DNA from: Aggregatibacter sp. 2125159857
Lineage (GTDB): Bacteria > Pseudomonadota > Gammaproteobacteria > Enterobacterales > Pasteurellaceae
Length of the DNA stretch: 64,000 nt
Direction of reading: 5' to 3'
Assembly (NCBI RefSeq): GCF_017798005.1
Contig: NZ_CP072548.1
Location: forward strand, 1,550,001-1,614,000
Positions within the stretch are counted from its first letter, which is position 1, and the number at the start of each line of letters is the position of its first letter. Below are positions 49,095 to 59,933 of the stretch, one piece after another. A model generated the notes under the pieces. The model had not been told where the DNA came from. It saw nothing but the letters and a program-made list of their open reading frames with translations, and did no database searches. Both the position numbers and the translations under genes were made by a program.

Positions 49095-49616
49095 ATGCAA
49101 AAGGGATTCACCTTATTGGAAAGCTTGATTGCACTGCTTGTGATAAGTGTTCTATTAACATTGGCACTTCCTACATGGCAATACTACCGCCAACAATCAA
49201 TTTTGCAGAAAGAGCAACAAAAGCTGTATATCTTTTTACGCCAAATTCAAGCGCGGGTAGAAAATTCATCGGACATTTGGTTGTTAATTGCCAATCGTCA
49301 TCAAACGACGGGACGTTGGTGTCTCACAGCGCAAATTAAGCACGATAAGCTATGTGATTGCTTAAACCCACAACATTGTCCTCCTGAAGTTTCCGCCTAT
49401 TTTTATTTTCCTGCCTTTGAAGACACTTTGTTAATCAGCAAACGCTACTACCCTTTTGAAATTACACGGTTAAGCGGCATTCGTAACACAGCGTCCACCG
49501 CTTGTTTTGTGCTACAAGCCAACCATCAACGAACCCTCTTTTCATTTTTTAATGTGGGCAGTCTGAAATTAAAAGATAACCAATCCTTAAGCGCTTGTGT
49601 AAATGATGAAGAATAG
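49095..49616 (+). CDS. comN: Minor prepilin ComN (PpdA-like)
   Basis: A 173-residue type IV prepilin-like protein. The prepilin peptidase site is QKG|FTLLESLIALLVISVLL, with the usual Phe+1 and Glu+5. It is probably processed by the prepilin peptidase and inserted near the pilus tip. It has four cysteines in the C-terminal half. I start at ATG 49095 (AAGGA upstream); the frame runs on to 49050 through an uptake signal. It opens a four-gene pilin cluster equal in order to comN-comQ before recC in H. influenzae. Confidence 0.88.
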   Translation: MQKGFTLLESLIALLVISVLLTLALPTWQYYRQQSILQKEQQKLYIFLRQIQARVENSSDIWLLIANRHQTTGRWCLTAQIKHDKLCDCLNPQHCPPEVSAYFYFPAFEDTLLISKRYYPFEITRLSGIRNTASTACFVLQANHQRTLFSFFNVGSLKLKDNQSLSACVNDEE

Positions 49617-50346
49617 CATGACGTTAAAACAAAAATACATGTCGGGGCAAAGCTTGGTGAGTTTAATGCTTTCGATATCCCTTTCTTCGTTTTTATTCTT
49701 GGTGATTTTGCAGTTTTATAGCCAGCACCAACAACAAAATCAGGAAATGCTTTTGCGTCTCCAGTTACAAACAGAGCTACAGCGTGTGATTCAGCTCATC
49801 GGAAAAGATTTGGCGCGTGCCGGGTTTCGGGCGGTGAGCGAGAAATTAACCCGAAACAATTTGTCCTTCTTTGAACAACCGAATCCGCCTGCGGCAATCA
49901 CTATCGCGCAAATGGAGACAGAAAATAGCAATAGTTGTGTTCTCTTTTTCTACGATCTGAATGTGAATGGCTGCATAGGCGGACAATACAAAGGCAACAC
50001 CTGTCTGGTGAACGGAAAAAATGCCACCAAAGAAATTGAACGTGAATTATTTGGTTATCGACTCAATAAGAAAATGGTAGAAACCCGTTTAACCTATAAA
50101 AGTGCGGTCAAACAAAATTGCAGTTTTGACGATTGCCAACGTTATACTCAACAATCTGCCTGCAATCACGGTGGTTGGGTAGATTTGTTAGATGAAAAAG
50201 AATATGAAATCACCCATTTCACTTTTCATTGGTTGGCAGAGCAAAAAGGCGTTGAAGTACGTTTAATGGGAAATTTAAAGCAGAATAAAAAAATCACCTA
50301 CGAAACCGCCATCGTTGTGCCCTTATTAAACCGAGAAGAACCATGA
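49603..50346 (+). CDS. comO: Minor prepilin ComO (PpdB/PulJ-like)
   Basis: A 247-residue protein whose N-terminus is SG|QSLVSLMLSISLSSFLFLV, a prepilin-type helix but with Ser at position +5 where the major pilins have Glu. Cysteine pairs lie in the C-terminal domain (NGCIGG, CSFDDCQRY). It overlaps comN by 14 bases and comP by 4. The ATGs at 49603 and 49606 are both possible starts. Confidence 0.85.
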   Translation: MMKNSMTLKQKYMSGQSLVSLMLSISLSSFLFLVILQFYSQHQQQNQEMLLRLQLQTELQRVIQLIGKDLARAGFRAVSEKLTRNNLSFFEQPNPPAAITIAQMETENSNSCVLFFYDLNVNGCIGGQYKGNTCLVNGKNATKEIERELFGYRLNKKMVETRLTYKSAVKQNCSFDDCQRYTQQSACNHGGWVDLLDEKEYEITHFTFHWLAEQKGVEVRLMGNLKQNKKITYETAIVVPLLNREEP

Positions 50347-51038
50347 CAACACCCCAACGCGGCATCATGACCCTCACCTTACTGATATTACTCAGCGGAT
50401 TTTTGCTGATTGCCATGCTGTTTAATGATGATTTACTTCGTTTGTATTCATCCATTACCGCTCAGCGGCATCGGTATGTGGAACAACAGCTCACCTTGCA
50501 ACAACTTAGCGTGAATGAGAAAAAAACGCGCTGTGAACAGCTTTCCACGCAAGAAAACGGTGATACGTTTCTCTTGACATTTCGGCTGGAGAATAATCCA
50601 TTTGCCGATGGCTTAAGCCATTATGCGTGGTGTCAACGGGATAAGTTATTTCAAAAGCAACCAGTGCGAAACCAACATGAAAAATTGTTTGACCAGTTTA
50701 TTTCCAAAGAAGGGCTTGCGCTTTTTCGTCAACAATTACAGTCTCCACCGCTAATTTTAAGCAAGTCGTCGCCTGCGGCATTGTATTGGTTCACGGCAAA
50801 TGAAACCGACTGGGAGATTAACAAAAATGTGAATGCTGTGATTGTCGCCGAAGGCGATTTACACATTCGAGGGCAAGGTAAAATTAGCGGTTCGATCATT
50901 ACCAAAGGGCGATTGACGTTAGATGAAAATATTAAAGTGACTTATTCCAAAAGTACGGTTACTCAGATCGTGCAACAATACAGTCGTTGGCGTTTAGCAG
51001 AGAAGAGTTGGTATGATTTTGTCGTTCCCAAAAATTAA
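50343..51038 (+). CDS. comP: Minor prepilin-like protein ComP (YgdB-like)
   Basis: A 231-residue protein with RG|IMTLTLLILLSGFLLIAML. It keeps the glycine of the prepilin site and the hydrophobic helix but has Leu at +5, as in the GspK/PilX tip subunits. The C-terminal half (VNAVIVAEGDLHIRGQGKIS) looks beta-rich. It overlaps comO by 4 bases and comQ by 26. Confidence 0.82.
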   Translation: MTTPQRGIMTLTLLILLSGFLLIAMLFNDDLLRLYSSITAQRHRYVEQQLTLQQLSVNEKKTRCEQLSTQENGDTFLLTFRLENNPFADGLSHYAWCQRDKLFQKQPVRNQHEKLFDQFISKEGLALFRQQLQSPPLILSKSSPAALYWFTANETDWEINKNVNAVIVAEGDLHIRGQGKISGSIITKGRLTLDENIKVTYSKSTVTQIVQQYSRWRLAEKSWYDFVVPKN

Positions 51039-51315
51039 GCACAAAGGCATGAGCTTACTGTCCTTGTTGGTGACCTTATCTGTATTCAGCGGGCTTTTCC
51101 TCACGTTTAACCAATGGGGAAATGTGCAACGCAAAAGTGCGGTGGAAATTTATCAACGTTTTCAGGCTATTCAAATTGTCGAGAATCAACGACAACGTCA
51201 GTTTCTTGGTCTCTCTTGCGAAAGCAGTATTCACCAAAATCACATTCATTTTCATATTACGTGCACGCAAAATCAGGTTACGGTGAAATATCCTCGGGGT
51301 GAAATTAGTTTATAA
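51013..51315 (+). CDS. comQ: Minor prepilin-like protein ComQ (PpdC-like)
   Basis: A 100-residue protein with KG|MSLLSLLVTLSVFSGLF as the prepilin-type N-terminus, again without Glu+5. It has two cysteines in the short C-terminal domain (LSCESS, ITCTQN). Its start lies 26 bases inside comP. recC begins 38 bases after it. Confidence 0.82.
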   Translation: MILSFPKIKHKGMSLLSLLVTLSVFSGLFLTFNQWGNVQRKSAVEIYQRFQAIQIVENQRQRQFLGLSCESSIHQNHIHFHITCTQNQVTVKYPRGEISL

Positions 51316-51353
51316 TAGCGCAACTTATATTTGAGCGCATTTCCGGAGGCGGC

Positions 51354-54300
51354 GTGTTTACTGTTTATCATTCTAATCAACTTGAGGTGCAAAAGGACAT
51401 TCTCGTTGAATTAATTCAACGTCAACCGCTGAGCAATCCATTACAGCCGGAAACGGTGCTGGTACAAAGTCCGGGCATGGCACAATGGTTACAGTTACAA
51501 ATTGCAGAGCAAAAAGGCATTGCAGCAAATTTTGCTTTCCCGATGCCCGCCAGTTTTATTTGGCAACTTTATGCAGAAAACTTGCCCGATGTTGCGCAAA
51601 GTAATCAATTTAATAAAAACGCCATGATGTGGCGTTTGATGCACTTAATTCCTCAATATTTAGAACAAGAGGCTTTCTATCCTTTACGGCATTATCTGGC
51701 GCATTCTGTGCAATCGGAGCAATTTAAACTCTATCAACTTGCCGGGAAAATTGCCGATTTATTCGACCAATATTTGGTTTACCGCCCGGACTGGATCGCT
51801 GCTTGGGAAGCGAACCAAGAGGCAGATATTCATCATCAAATTGAAGCTCAATCCAATTTCAATAATGATCGTTTATCGGCACAGATTGAACAAAATATTG
51901 CCTGGCAGGAGAGTTTGTGGCGGGCTTTAGTGCAGGCGGTAAAAACAGAAACGGGATTGGAGTTAGTGCAACACCGTGCGCATTTACACCAGTTGCTGTT
52001 AGAAAAACTCCGTGAAAATCGACCGCTCTTTCTGCCTGAACGCCTTTTTATTTTCGGTATTCCGGCGTTGCCGAAAGCCTATTTAGAAATTTTTCAAGCC
52101 ATTAGCCAATATTGCGATGTGCATTTGTTCTTCAATAATCCTTGCGAGGAATATTGGGGGGACATTGTGGATCCCACATTTGTCGAAAAATTAGCGTTAC
52201 GCACTCGAACCGATTATTTCAACCAAGCCAATAAACCGTTGTTATCCGCAGAACAAAGAGCGCAGGTAGAGCAGCAATGGGAGGTGACTTACGCACAGGA
52301 AAAATTGCAGGTCGGCAACCCCTTGTTGGCTTCATGGGGAAAATTGGGACGCGATTTTTCTTATTTATTAACGCAATTGGAACCGAATGAGATTTCTGCC
52401 TATGCGGAGATTGAACCGAAGAATTTATTGAGTCAAATTCAACATCAGATTTTGCACCTTATACCGAGTGGCAGTGAGCCGTTAAACTATCAAGAAAATG
52501 ACCGCACTTTAACCTTCCATGCTTGCCACAGCACGATGCGGGAAGTGGAAGTCTTGCAGGATTATCTGCTGCATTTATTACAAGAAAATCCCCATTTGAC
52601 CCCAAAAGACATCATCGTGATGGCGGCGGATATTGATAAATACACCCCTTATATTCGCGCGGTTTTCGGGCAATATGCTACGCCGCAAACTGCCATTCCA
52701 TTTTCTATTTCGGATAATAAATTATCGGAAAATGATGTGATTATTGCCGGTTTCCTCTCTTTATTGCAGCTCAAAGAAAGTCTTTTCAGTGCAGAAGACG
52801 TGTTGGCGCTGTTAGATGTGCCGGCAATACGCCAACGCTTTAATATTGAATTGCAGGATTTGGCACAAATTCGAGATTGGGTGAAAAATGCCGGCGTACG
52901 TTTTGGTTTAGAGAAACAAAGTGCAGAACCTCATGGTGAGGTGCAAAGCAACTATAATTCCTGGCAAGCCGGTTTGGAACGCATGTTGTTGGGGTATGCC
53001 TTACGGGAAGAAAATGGTATTTGGCAAGACAGCCTTGGAGTGGATAACAGTTTTGGTTTAAAAGGGCAGATGGCAGGGCAACTGGCTGAATTTGTTGCCG
53101 CCTTATCTGAGTGGTATCAAACGCTACAACAACGCTATTCTGTGGTGCAATGGCAACAACATTTGTTGACCTTAACGGATCGTTTCTTTGCTGCGACAAC
53201 GGAAACCGAGGAAACCTTATTTTATATTAAAGACGTGATTCAGCAATTTGCAGAACAGTTACAGAACGTGCATTTTGAGGAGCTCTTGGGCGTTGATGTT
53301 GTGGCTGATGTCATGAGTGGTGCGTTAGAAGAAAACCCAAATCACTACCGTTTCTTGGCCGGCAAAGTGAATTTCTGCACGTTGCTGCCGATGCGTTCTA
53401 TTCCGTTTAAAGTGGTCTGCCTGCTCGGTATGAATGACGGTGAATACCCACGTCAACAGCCGCCAAATAGTTTTGACTTAATGCAGTATCACCGCATTAA
53501 AGGCGACCGTGCGCGCCGTGATGATGATCGTTACTTGTTCCTTGAGGCTTTGCTGTCTGCGCAGGAATATTTGTATATCAGCTACATCGGGCGTTCTATT
53601 TCAGATAATCAAGAACGTGAGCCCTCCGTATTGGTGAGCCAGTTGTTGGATTACATTGTGGAAAATCTGCCGGATGAAGGTAAGGATTGGCGGGCATTGC
53701 TGGTGCAACAACACGGCATGACGGCATTCAGTCGAAAAAACTTTGAAAAGAACGACCGCACTTTTAGCCAATCTTTTGCGCAACAATGGTTGCCTTTGGT
53801 GAATTCGCAATCCAATCAAGCATTGTCGAATTTTATTCAACCGGCGATAGCGCAGGATGGTTTCGAGCAAGAAACGGAGATTGAATTTTCTCGTTTGGTG
53901 GCGTTTGTAAAAAATCCGGTGAAATTTTTCTTTGAACGCCACCTCGGTGTGAATTTTTCCGAACAGGAAGAAAGTATCGCCGACAGTGAAAATTTCGTTT
54001 TAAATAATGGCTTAGAGAAATACCTGATTCATGCGGACTTGGTGGATGTCGATGAACACCAAATCGACGCATTTTTTGATCATTTGAAGGTGAAAGGCGT
54101 ATTGCCAAGAGGTGAATTTGCGACACTCTACGCCAATAAATTATTGGATGAAGTGGCGGAATTTAAACACTATATTGCCGATTATGTGGAACAAACGCCA
54201 CAAAACCGTTTTGTACAAATGACTTTGCCGACAGCATTCGGTAACATCACCTTATCAGGCAATATCTCCCACTTATATGGCGACCCGTTACAGCGTGTGA

Positions 54301-54761
54301 CTTGGCGCATGGCAACCGTCAAAGACAAAGATCGTATTGAAGCGTGGTTATATCATTTATTGTTGTGTGCCACGCAGCCGCAGCCGGCGGAATCCCTTTT
54401 CCAAGGCAAGGATAAACGCGAGATCTTTCAGGTAGTGTCTCAACAGGATGCCCTTGCGCAACTGCAAATTTATGTCGAAAGCTATTTATCCGGGCAGGCA
54501 CAATTACAGTTGATTCCGACAACGGGCATTGACGCGTATTTGGAACTGATTTCCAATGAAAGTGCGGTGGATTTTGACCAATGTTTTGCCTTATTAAATA
54601 AAATCGCTTTTGGTGATGAGCGTTCTCGCGGGGATTTATATTGGCAACGTGTGTTGGTACAAACGCAGGAATTAGATTTGAATTGGATAAATCAACAGGT
54701 GAAAAACTGGTTTGCGCCAATGTGGCAAGCCATCAAAAAAGAGACAAAAAAAGAAAAATAG
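51354..54761 (+). CDS. recC: Exonuclease V subunit RecC
   Basis: RecC is the Chi-recognition and scaffold subunit of RecBCD. The 1135-residue protein begins VYHSNQLEVQKDILVELI (GTG start with GGAGGC before it), has VQSPGMAQWLQLQIAEQKGI, and the PRSIPFKVVCLLGMNDGEYP-type block (here MRSIPFKVVCLLGMNDGEYP) followed by RRDDDRYLFLEALLSAQEYL. Chi is recognised by an inactive nuclease-like fold in the C-terminal half. recB and recD are not adjacent here. A TATAAT at about 51310 may give recC its own promoter in addition to the com operon. Confidence 0.95.
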   Translation: MFTVYHSNQLEVQKDILVELIQRQPLSNPLQPETVLVQSPGMAQWLQLQIAEQKGIAANFAFPMPASFIWQLYAENLPDVAQSNQFNKNAMMWRLMHLIPQYLEQEAFYPLRHYLAHSVQSEQFKLYQLAGKIADLFDQYLVYRPDWIAAWEANQEADIHHQIEAQSNFNNDRLSAQIEQNIAWQESLWRALVQAVKTETGLELVQHRAHLHQLLLEKLRENRPLFLPERLFIFGIPALPKAYLEIFQAISQYCDVHLFFNNPCEEYWGDIVDPTFVEKLALRTRTDYFNQANKPLLSAEQRAQVEQQWEVTYAQEKLQVGNPLLASWGKLGRDFSYLLTQLEPNEISAYAEIEPKNLLSQIQHQILHLIPSGSEPLNYQENDRTLTFHACHSTMREVEVLQDYLLHLLQENPHLTPKDIIVMAADIDKYTPYIRAVFGQYATPQTAIPFSISDNKLSENDVIIAGFLSLLQLKESLFSAEDVLALLDVPAIRQRFNIELQDLAQIRDWVKNAGVRFGLEKQSAEPHGEVQSNYNSWQAGLERMLLGYALREENGIWQDSLGVDNSFGLKGQMAGQLAEFVAALSEWYQTLQQRYSVVQWQQHLLTLTDRFFAATTETEETLFYIKDVIQQFAEQLQNVHFEELLGVDVVADVMSGALEENPNHYRFLAGKVNFCTLLPMRSIPFKVVCLLGMNDGEYPRQQPPNSFDLMQYHRIKGDRARRDDDRYLFLEALLSAQEYLYISYIGRSISDNQEREPSVLVSQLLDYIVENLPDEGKDWRALLVQQHGMTAFSRKNFEKNDRTFSQSFAQQWLPLVNSQSNQALSNFIQPAIAQDGFEQETEIEFSRLVAFVKNPVKFFFERHLGVNFSEQEESIADSENFVLNNGLEKYLIHADLVDVDEHQIDAFFDHLKVKGVLPRGEFATLYANKLLDEVAEFKHYIADYVEQTPQNRFVQMTLPTAFGNITLSGNISHLYGDPLQRVTWRMATVKDKDRIEAWLYHLLLCATQPQPAESLFQGKDKREIFQVVSQQDALAQLQIYVESYLSGQAQLQLIPTTGIDAYLELISNESAVDFDQCFALLNKIAFGDERSRGDLYWQRVLVQTQELDLNWINQQVKNWFAPMWQAIKKETKKEK

Positions 54762-54763
54762 CC

Positions 54764-55207
54764 TTATAAATAGGCTGCCATCACTACGGCGTTTTCCCGT
54801 TTGCCATTGGGCGTCGGGTAATAGTTTTTACGGATATCTACTTGATTAAAGCCCAGCGAATCATAAAGCGCTTGGGCTTTTTTATTGGATTCGCGCACTT
54901 CCAGCCACAATGTCAAAATGCCTTTTTGTCTGAGTTGGGTGATGAGCTCGTTTAAGAGCTGTCGTCCAAGTCCTAAGCCTTGTTTTTGCGGATCGATAGC
55001 AATATTAAACAGGGTGGCTTCATCTAGTACGGTCTGACAAATAGCAAATCCGTAAATCTGATGTCCTTCGACAATCTTTAAATTGAGATAACGCTCGCCT
55101 TGGTTATTTTTCAGCGTACCTAAACTCCAAGGCACGGCGTGAGCCGTCTGCTCAATGGAATAAAGTGCGTCAAAATCTTGTTCTTCAATGGGCGAAATGG
55201 TTATCAC
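54764..55207 (-). CDS. rimI: Ribosomal protein S18 alanine N-acetyltransferase
   Basis: RimI acetylates the N-terminal alanine of S18. The 147-residue GNAT protein has the acetyl-CoA loop PQKQGLGLGRQLLNEL, LTLWLEVRESNKKAQALYDS and LGFNQVDIRKNYYP. The stop is two bases from the recC stop (convergent). It is 12 bases downstream of holD, a pairing also found in E. coli. Confidence 0.93.
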   Translation of the reverse strand: MITISPIEEQDFDALYSIEQTAHAVPWSLGTLKNNQGERYLNLKIVEGHQIYGFAICQTVLDEATLFNIAIDPQKQGLGLGRQLLNELITQLRQKGILTLWLEVRESNKKAQALYDSLGFNQVDIRKNYYPTPNGKRENAVVMAAYL

Positions 55208-55219
55208 GATAAATCCTTG

Positions 55220-55660
55220 TTATTCGGCATTGATGGAAGGGGATTGTTGAATGGTTTGCCAAAATTGACGCTTTGCCTGCGGATATTGTTTAAATTCCTC
55301 AAGATCACCTGACTGCCACACATTTAACGGTTGTGGGAGCGCTAAAGTGCGGTCGTTTTCCGAGGTGTTTTGAGAAAGCAACCAATAACTGACTTTATGG
55401 TTAACTCGCAAATAAGCAAGTTGTTCAAAGGTGATGTTTAATACTTGCTCGCTATCCAGTGTCAGGCTGCGTAACACATCCTGCACAACAGGTTGTTGCA
55501 ATAGATTTTGCTGACTAACGATCACCAGACGGATATGCTCGGCGACCGTGATATTCATTGCGCCTTTCAACGCTTCCGGACGCACTAACTGCCATTGGCT
55601 AATGCCCATTTGTTGCAGTAATACATCTCGACGGGAGTAAGGTTGGCGCGTTTCTTGCAT
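55220..55660 (-). CDS. holD: DNA polymerase III subunit psi
   Basis: Psi links the clamp loader to SSB through chi. The 146-residue protein starts MQETRQPYSRRDVLLQQMGI, and the stretch MGISQWQLVRPEALKGAMNI is the conserved N-terminal chi/clamp-loader binding part. Psi proteins diverge quickly, so the rest is less conserved. I start at ATG 55660; four codons upstream (to 55672) are also open. It is paired with rimI and diverges from rsmC, as in E. coli. Confidence 0.88.
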   Translation of the reverse strand: MQETRQPYSRRDVLLQQMGISQWQLVRPEALKGAMNITVAEHIRLVIVSQQNLLQQPVVQDVLRSLTLDSEQVLNITFEQLAYLRVNHKVSYWLLSQNTSENDRTLALPQPLNVWQSGDLEEFKQYPQAKRQFWQTIQQSPSINAE

Positions 55661-55727
55661 ATCTAAAATCAATTCAATCCAGTATAATGGGCGCCCATTT
55701 TAACCAATAAGGCAGAGGATTAATAGC

Positions 55728-56732
55728 GTGATTTGTGCAGAAAGCGAAGTGTTGGGACGGCATTTAGATTTTTTAACGGGGAAATCATTATTGCTTACCG
55801 GCGCGGTGAACGATGAGTTTCTTTCCCATTTACGACGCCAAGGTTTTAACGCCCGCGCTTGGAGTTGGTATTTTGATTACGCCAATCGAGAAAATCAAAA
55901 GCATCAAAGTGCGGTGGATTTTTCCCTTGAATTTCAATGCCAAGCCGATTTGATCCTGTTTTATTGGACGAAGAACAAGCAGGAATGCCATTTCCAATTA
56001 ATGCAAATGCTTGCCAAAAGCCCGGTGGGACAAGAAATTCTCATTGTCGGCGAAAATCGAAGCGGCGTACGTTCTGCCGAAAATAGGCTTGCGGACTTCG
56101 GCGATATTCACAAAATCGACTCTGCCCGCCGTTGTAGTCTTTATCATTTTCAGCTAAAAAATCCACCGCACTTTGAGCTGAATTCCTTCTGGAAATCATA
56201 CCAACATCCACAACTTGCTGATGTCACCGTGTATGCGTTGCCGGGCGTCTTCAGCGCAGCCGCACTGGATGGCGGCACCGCATTGTTGTTGTCCACGTTA
56301 AAAAACGTGTCGGGCGATGTACTGGATATCGGTTGTGGCGCAGGCGTGATTGGCAGTTACATTCAAAAATATCATCCGAAAACCAAGCTGGTGATGACGG
56401 ATATTCACGCCATGGCGCTTGAATCGGCACAGCGAACGTTGCGAGAAAATCAGTTGCAAGGTACGGTGCAGGCAAGCGATGTGTTTTCTCATGTGGAAGG
56501 TAAATTTGACCTGATCATTTCCAACCCGCCGTTTCATGACGGCATTGATACCGCCTATACCGCCGTTAACGAATTGATTAAACAAGCCAAATGGCATCTT
56601 AAAGCCGGTGGGGAATTGCGCATTGTGGCGAATGCCTTTTTGCCTTATGCCGACTGGCTGGATCAACATTTCGGTGGCCATGAGGTATTGGCGAAAAATA
56701 ACAAATTTAAGGTGTATTCTGTGCGCGGATGA
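55728..56732 (+). CDS. rsmC: 16S rRNA (guanine-1207-N2)-methyltransferase
   Basis: RsmC makes m2G1207 in 16S rRNA. The 334-residue protein has an N-terminal non-catalytic domain and a C-terminal methyltransferase with VLDIGCGAGVIGSYIQKYHP (SAM binding) and the catalytic ISNPPFHDGIDTAYTAV. GTG 55728 is the start. The gene diverges from holD, the same context as in enteric bacteria. Confidence 0.94.
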   Translation: MICAESEVLGRHLDFLTGKSLLLTGAVNDEFLSHLRRQGFNARAWSWYFDYANRENQKHQSAVDFSLEFQCQADLILFYWTKNKQECHFQLMQMLAKSPVGQEILIVGENRSGVRSAENRLADFGDIHKIDSARRCSLYHFQLKNPPHFELNSFWKSYQHPQLADVTVYALPGVFSAAALDGGTALLLSTLKNVSGDVLDIGCGAGVIGSYIQKYHPKTKLVMTDIHAMALESAQRTLRENQLQGTVQASDVFSHVEGKFDLIISNPPFHDGIDTAYTAVNELIKQAKWHLKAGGELRIVANAFLPYADWLDQHFGGHEVLAKNNKFKVYSVRG

Positions 56733-56817
56733 GTGAATCCTGCACTAAATTTTGCTAGCTCGGCAAAACCCTTTTAGCTAGAATTCTACCTATTATTTAC
56801 TACTTCGGGAGAAGACT

Positions 56818-58239
56818 ATGAACTTTCCTAACATTGCCCAACAAGTGATTGAAAAACTTGGCGGCAAAGAAAATATTGTCACTGCGGCTCACTGTGCTAC
56901 CCGTTTGCGTATTGTGCTAAATGATGAAAGCAAAGTGGACAAGGAAGGCATTGACAACATTGAAGGCGTAAAAGGGCAATTTGCTGTAGCAGGCCAATAT
57001 CAAATTATTTTTGGTTCCGGCACGGTGAATAAAGTTCACGCTGAATTAACCAAATTGCTAGGCATCGGCGATGTGAGTAAAGCGGAAGTAGCAGAAGCGG
57101 CAGGCGGTAATCAAAGTTTGTTGCAACGTTTGGTGAAAGGTTTAGCGGATATCTTCGTGCCGATCATTCCGGCCATTGTGGCAGGCGGTTTGTTGATGGG
57201 TATTTACAGCATGCTTACCGCCAAAGGGTTCTTTGTAGATGAACTCAGCGTCATCGACATGCATCCCGAACTGAAAGATTTAGTGGATTTCATTAACACC
57301 ATTGCCAATGCACCGTTTGTGTTCTTGCCGGTGTTGCTTGGTTTCTCTGCCACCCGTAAGTTTGGCGGTAACCCATTCCTTGGGGCCGCATTAGGGATGT
57401 TATTGGTTCACCCGGCACTGGCTGACGGTTGGAACTATGCTTTAACGCTGGCAGAAGGCAAAATCCAATATTGGAATGTGTTTGGTTTGCAAATTGAACG
57501 TGTAGGTTACCAAGGCACCGTGATCCCAACCTTAATTTCTGCTTGGGTGTTGGCAACGTTAGAAAAAACGTTTCGTAAATTTGTGCCGTCTTATCTAGAT
57601 AACCTGATTACCCCGTTATTTTCCTTATTTATCGCAGGTTTCTTGGCGTTTACTCTTATCGGCCCAATCGGACGTGAAGCCGGTTCATTAATTGCCGCAG
57701 GGTTAACCTGGTTATATGACACATTAGGTTTCATCGGCGGTGCAATTTTCGGTACTTTCTACGCCCCCATCGTGATTACTGGTATGCATCAAACCTTTAT
57801 TGCGGTGGAAACCCAATTATTGGTGGAAATGGCACGCACCGGCGGTACCTTTATTTTCCCAATTGCGGCAATGTCTAACATTGCGCAGGGCGCCGCCTGT
57901 TTGGGCGTGGCATTTGCCTTAAAAGATCCAAAAGTACGCGGCTTGGCCATTCCTTCCGGCATTTCTGCGTTGCTTGGTATTACTGAGCCTGCCATGTTCG
58001 GGGTGAACTTGCGTTACCGTCAAGCCTTTATCGCGGCGATGATTGGCTCCGGTCTGGCAAGTGCCTTCATTGCCTTCTTTAACGTAAAAGCCATCGCCCT
58101 TGGTGCGGCAGGTTTCTTAGGTATTCCGTCGATTAAACCGGACAGCCTTGCGATGTACAGCATTGGCATGGCCATTTCCTTTATTGTGGCGTTCAGCCTT
58201 TCCACGGTTTTAGTGAAACGGGCGCAAGCCAAAGCTTAA
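56818..58239 (+). CDS. scrA: Sucrose-type PTS permease EIIBC
   Basis: A 473-residue PTS permease. The EIIB domain has the phosphorylation Cys26 in TAAHCATRLRIVLND, and the EIIC part (about 110-470) has ten or so membrane segments including FVPIIPAIVAGGLLMGIYS and FGGNPFLGAALGMLLVHPAL. The start MNFPNIAQQVIEKLGG matches ScrA more than TreB. Sucrose is inferred; other beta- or alpha-glucosides are possible. There is no scrB (hydrolase), scrK or regulator beside it, so it is an orphan and must use EIIA and the hydrolase from elsewhere. Confidence 0.8.
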   Translation: MNFPNIAQQVIEKLGGKENIVTAAHCATRLRIVLNDESKVDKEGIDNIEGVKGQFAVAGQYQIIFGSGTVNKVHAELTKLLGIGDVSKAEVAEAAGGNQSLLQRLVKGLADIFVPIIPAIVAGGLLMGIYSMLTAKGFFVDELSVIDMHPELKDLVDFINTIANAPFVFLPVLLGFSATRKFGGNPFLGAALGMLLVHPALADGWNYALTLAEGKIQYWNVFGLQIERVGYQGTVIPTLISAWVLATLEKTFRKFVPSYLDNLITPLFSLFIAGFLAFTLIGPIGREAGSLIAAGLTWLYDTLGFIGGAIFGTFYAPIVITGMHQTFIAVETQLLVEMARTGGTFIFPIAAMSNIAQGAACLGVAFALKDPKVRGLAIPSGISALLGITEPAMFGVNLRYRQAFIAAMIGSGLASAFIAFFNVKAIALGAAGFLGIPSIKPDSLAMYSIGMAISFIVAFSLSTVLVKRAQAKA

Positions 58240-58244
58240 CAACA

Positions 58245-58283
58245 AAAAAATAGGTAACACCTCAAAGATGTTGCCTATTTTTT
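58245..58283 (+). terminator. Terminator of scrA
   Basis: AAAAAATAGGTAACA (58245-58259) pairs with TGTTGCCTATTTTTT (58269-58283) with one G-U pair and a 9-base loop. Confidence 0.85.
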
Positions 58284-58301
58284 AGCTCCAATTCTCCATA
58301 A

Positions 58302-58398
58302 AAAACCACCGCACTTTTCATGATATTACCCATGAGAATCTGCCCTTAAGGGTATTTTAGGCTGGTTTTTAACGAACAGACTCAAGTGCGGTGGTTTT
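58302..58398. repeat. Long-spaced inverted uptake-signal pair between scrA and serS
   Basis: AAAACCACCGCACTT (58302-58316) and AAGTGCGGTGGTTTT (58384-58398) are exact 15-base inverted copies with 67 bases between them. They may form the serS terminator or simply be two uptake signals. Confidence 0.6.
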
Positions 58399-58425
58399 AT
58401 GTTGATTTTCTAAATCGCGTATGAG

Positions 58426-59769
<1,344 letters not shown>

Positions 59770-59933
59770 TTAAAAATTGTGTTTATTCTATATCGTATTC
59801 AACCAATAAACTAGTAAAAACATAGACTAAAGTGCGGTTGAAAATCACCATGTTTTTTCTCACTGCCAGCTTTTTTACAGGTTAGGCGAGAAGTGAATCA
59901 TCGCTATGCGTTGAAAAACACACCGATAAAATT

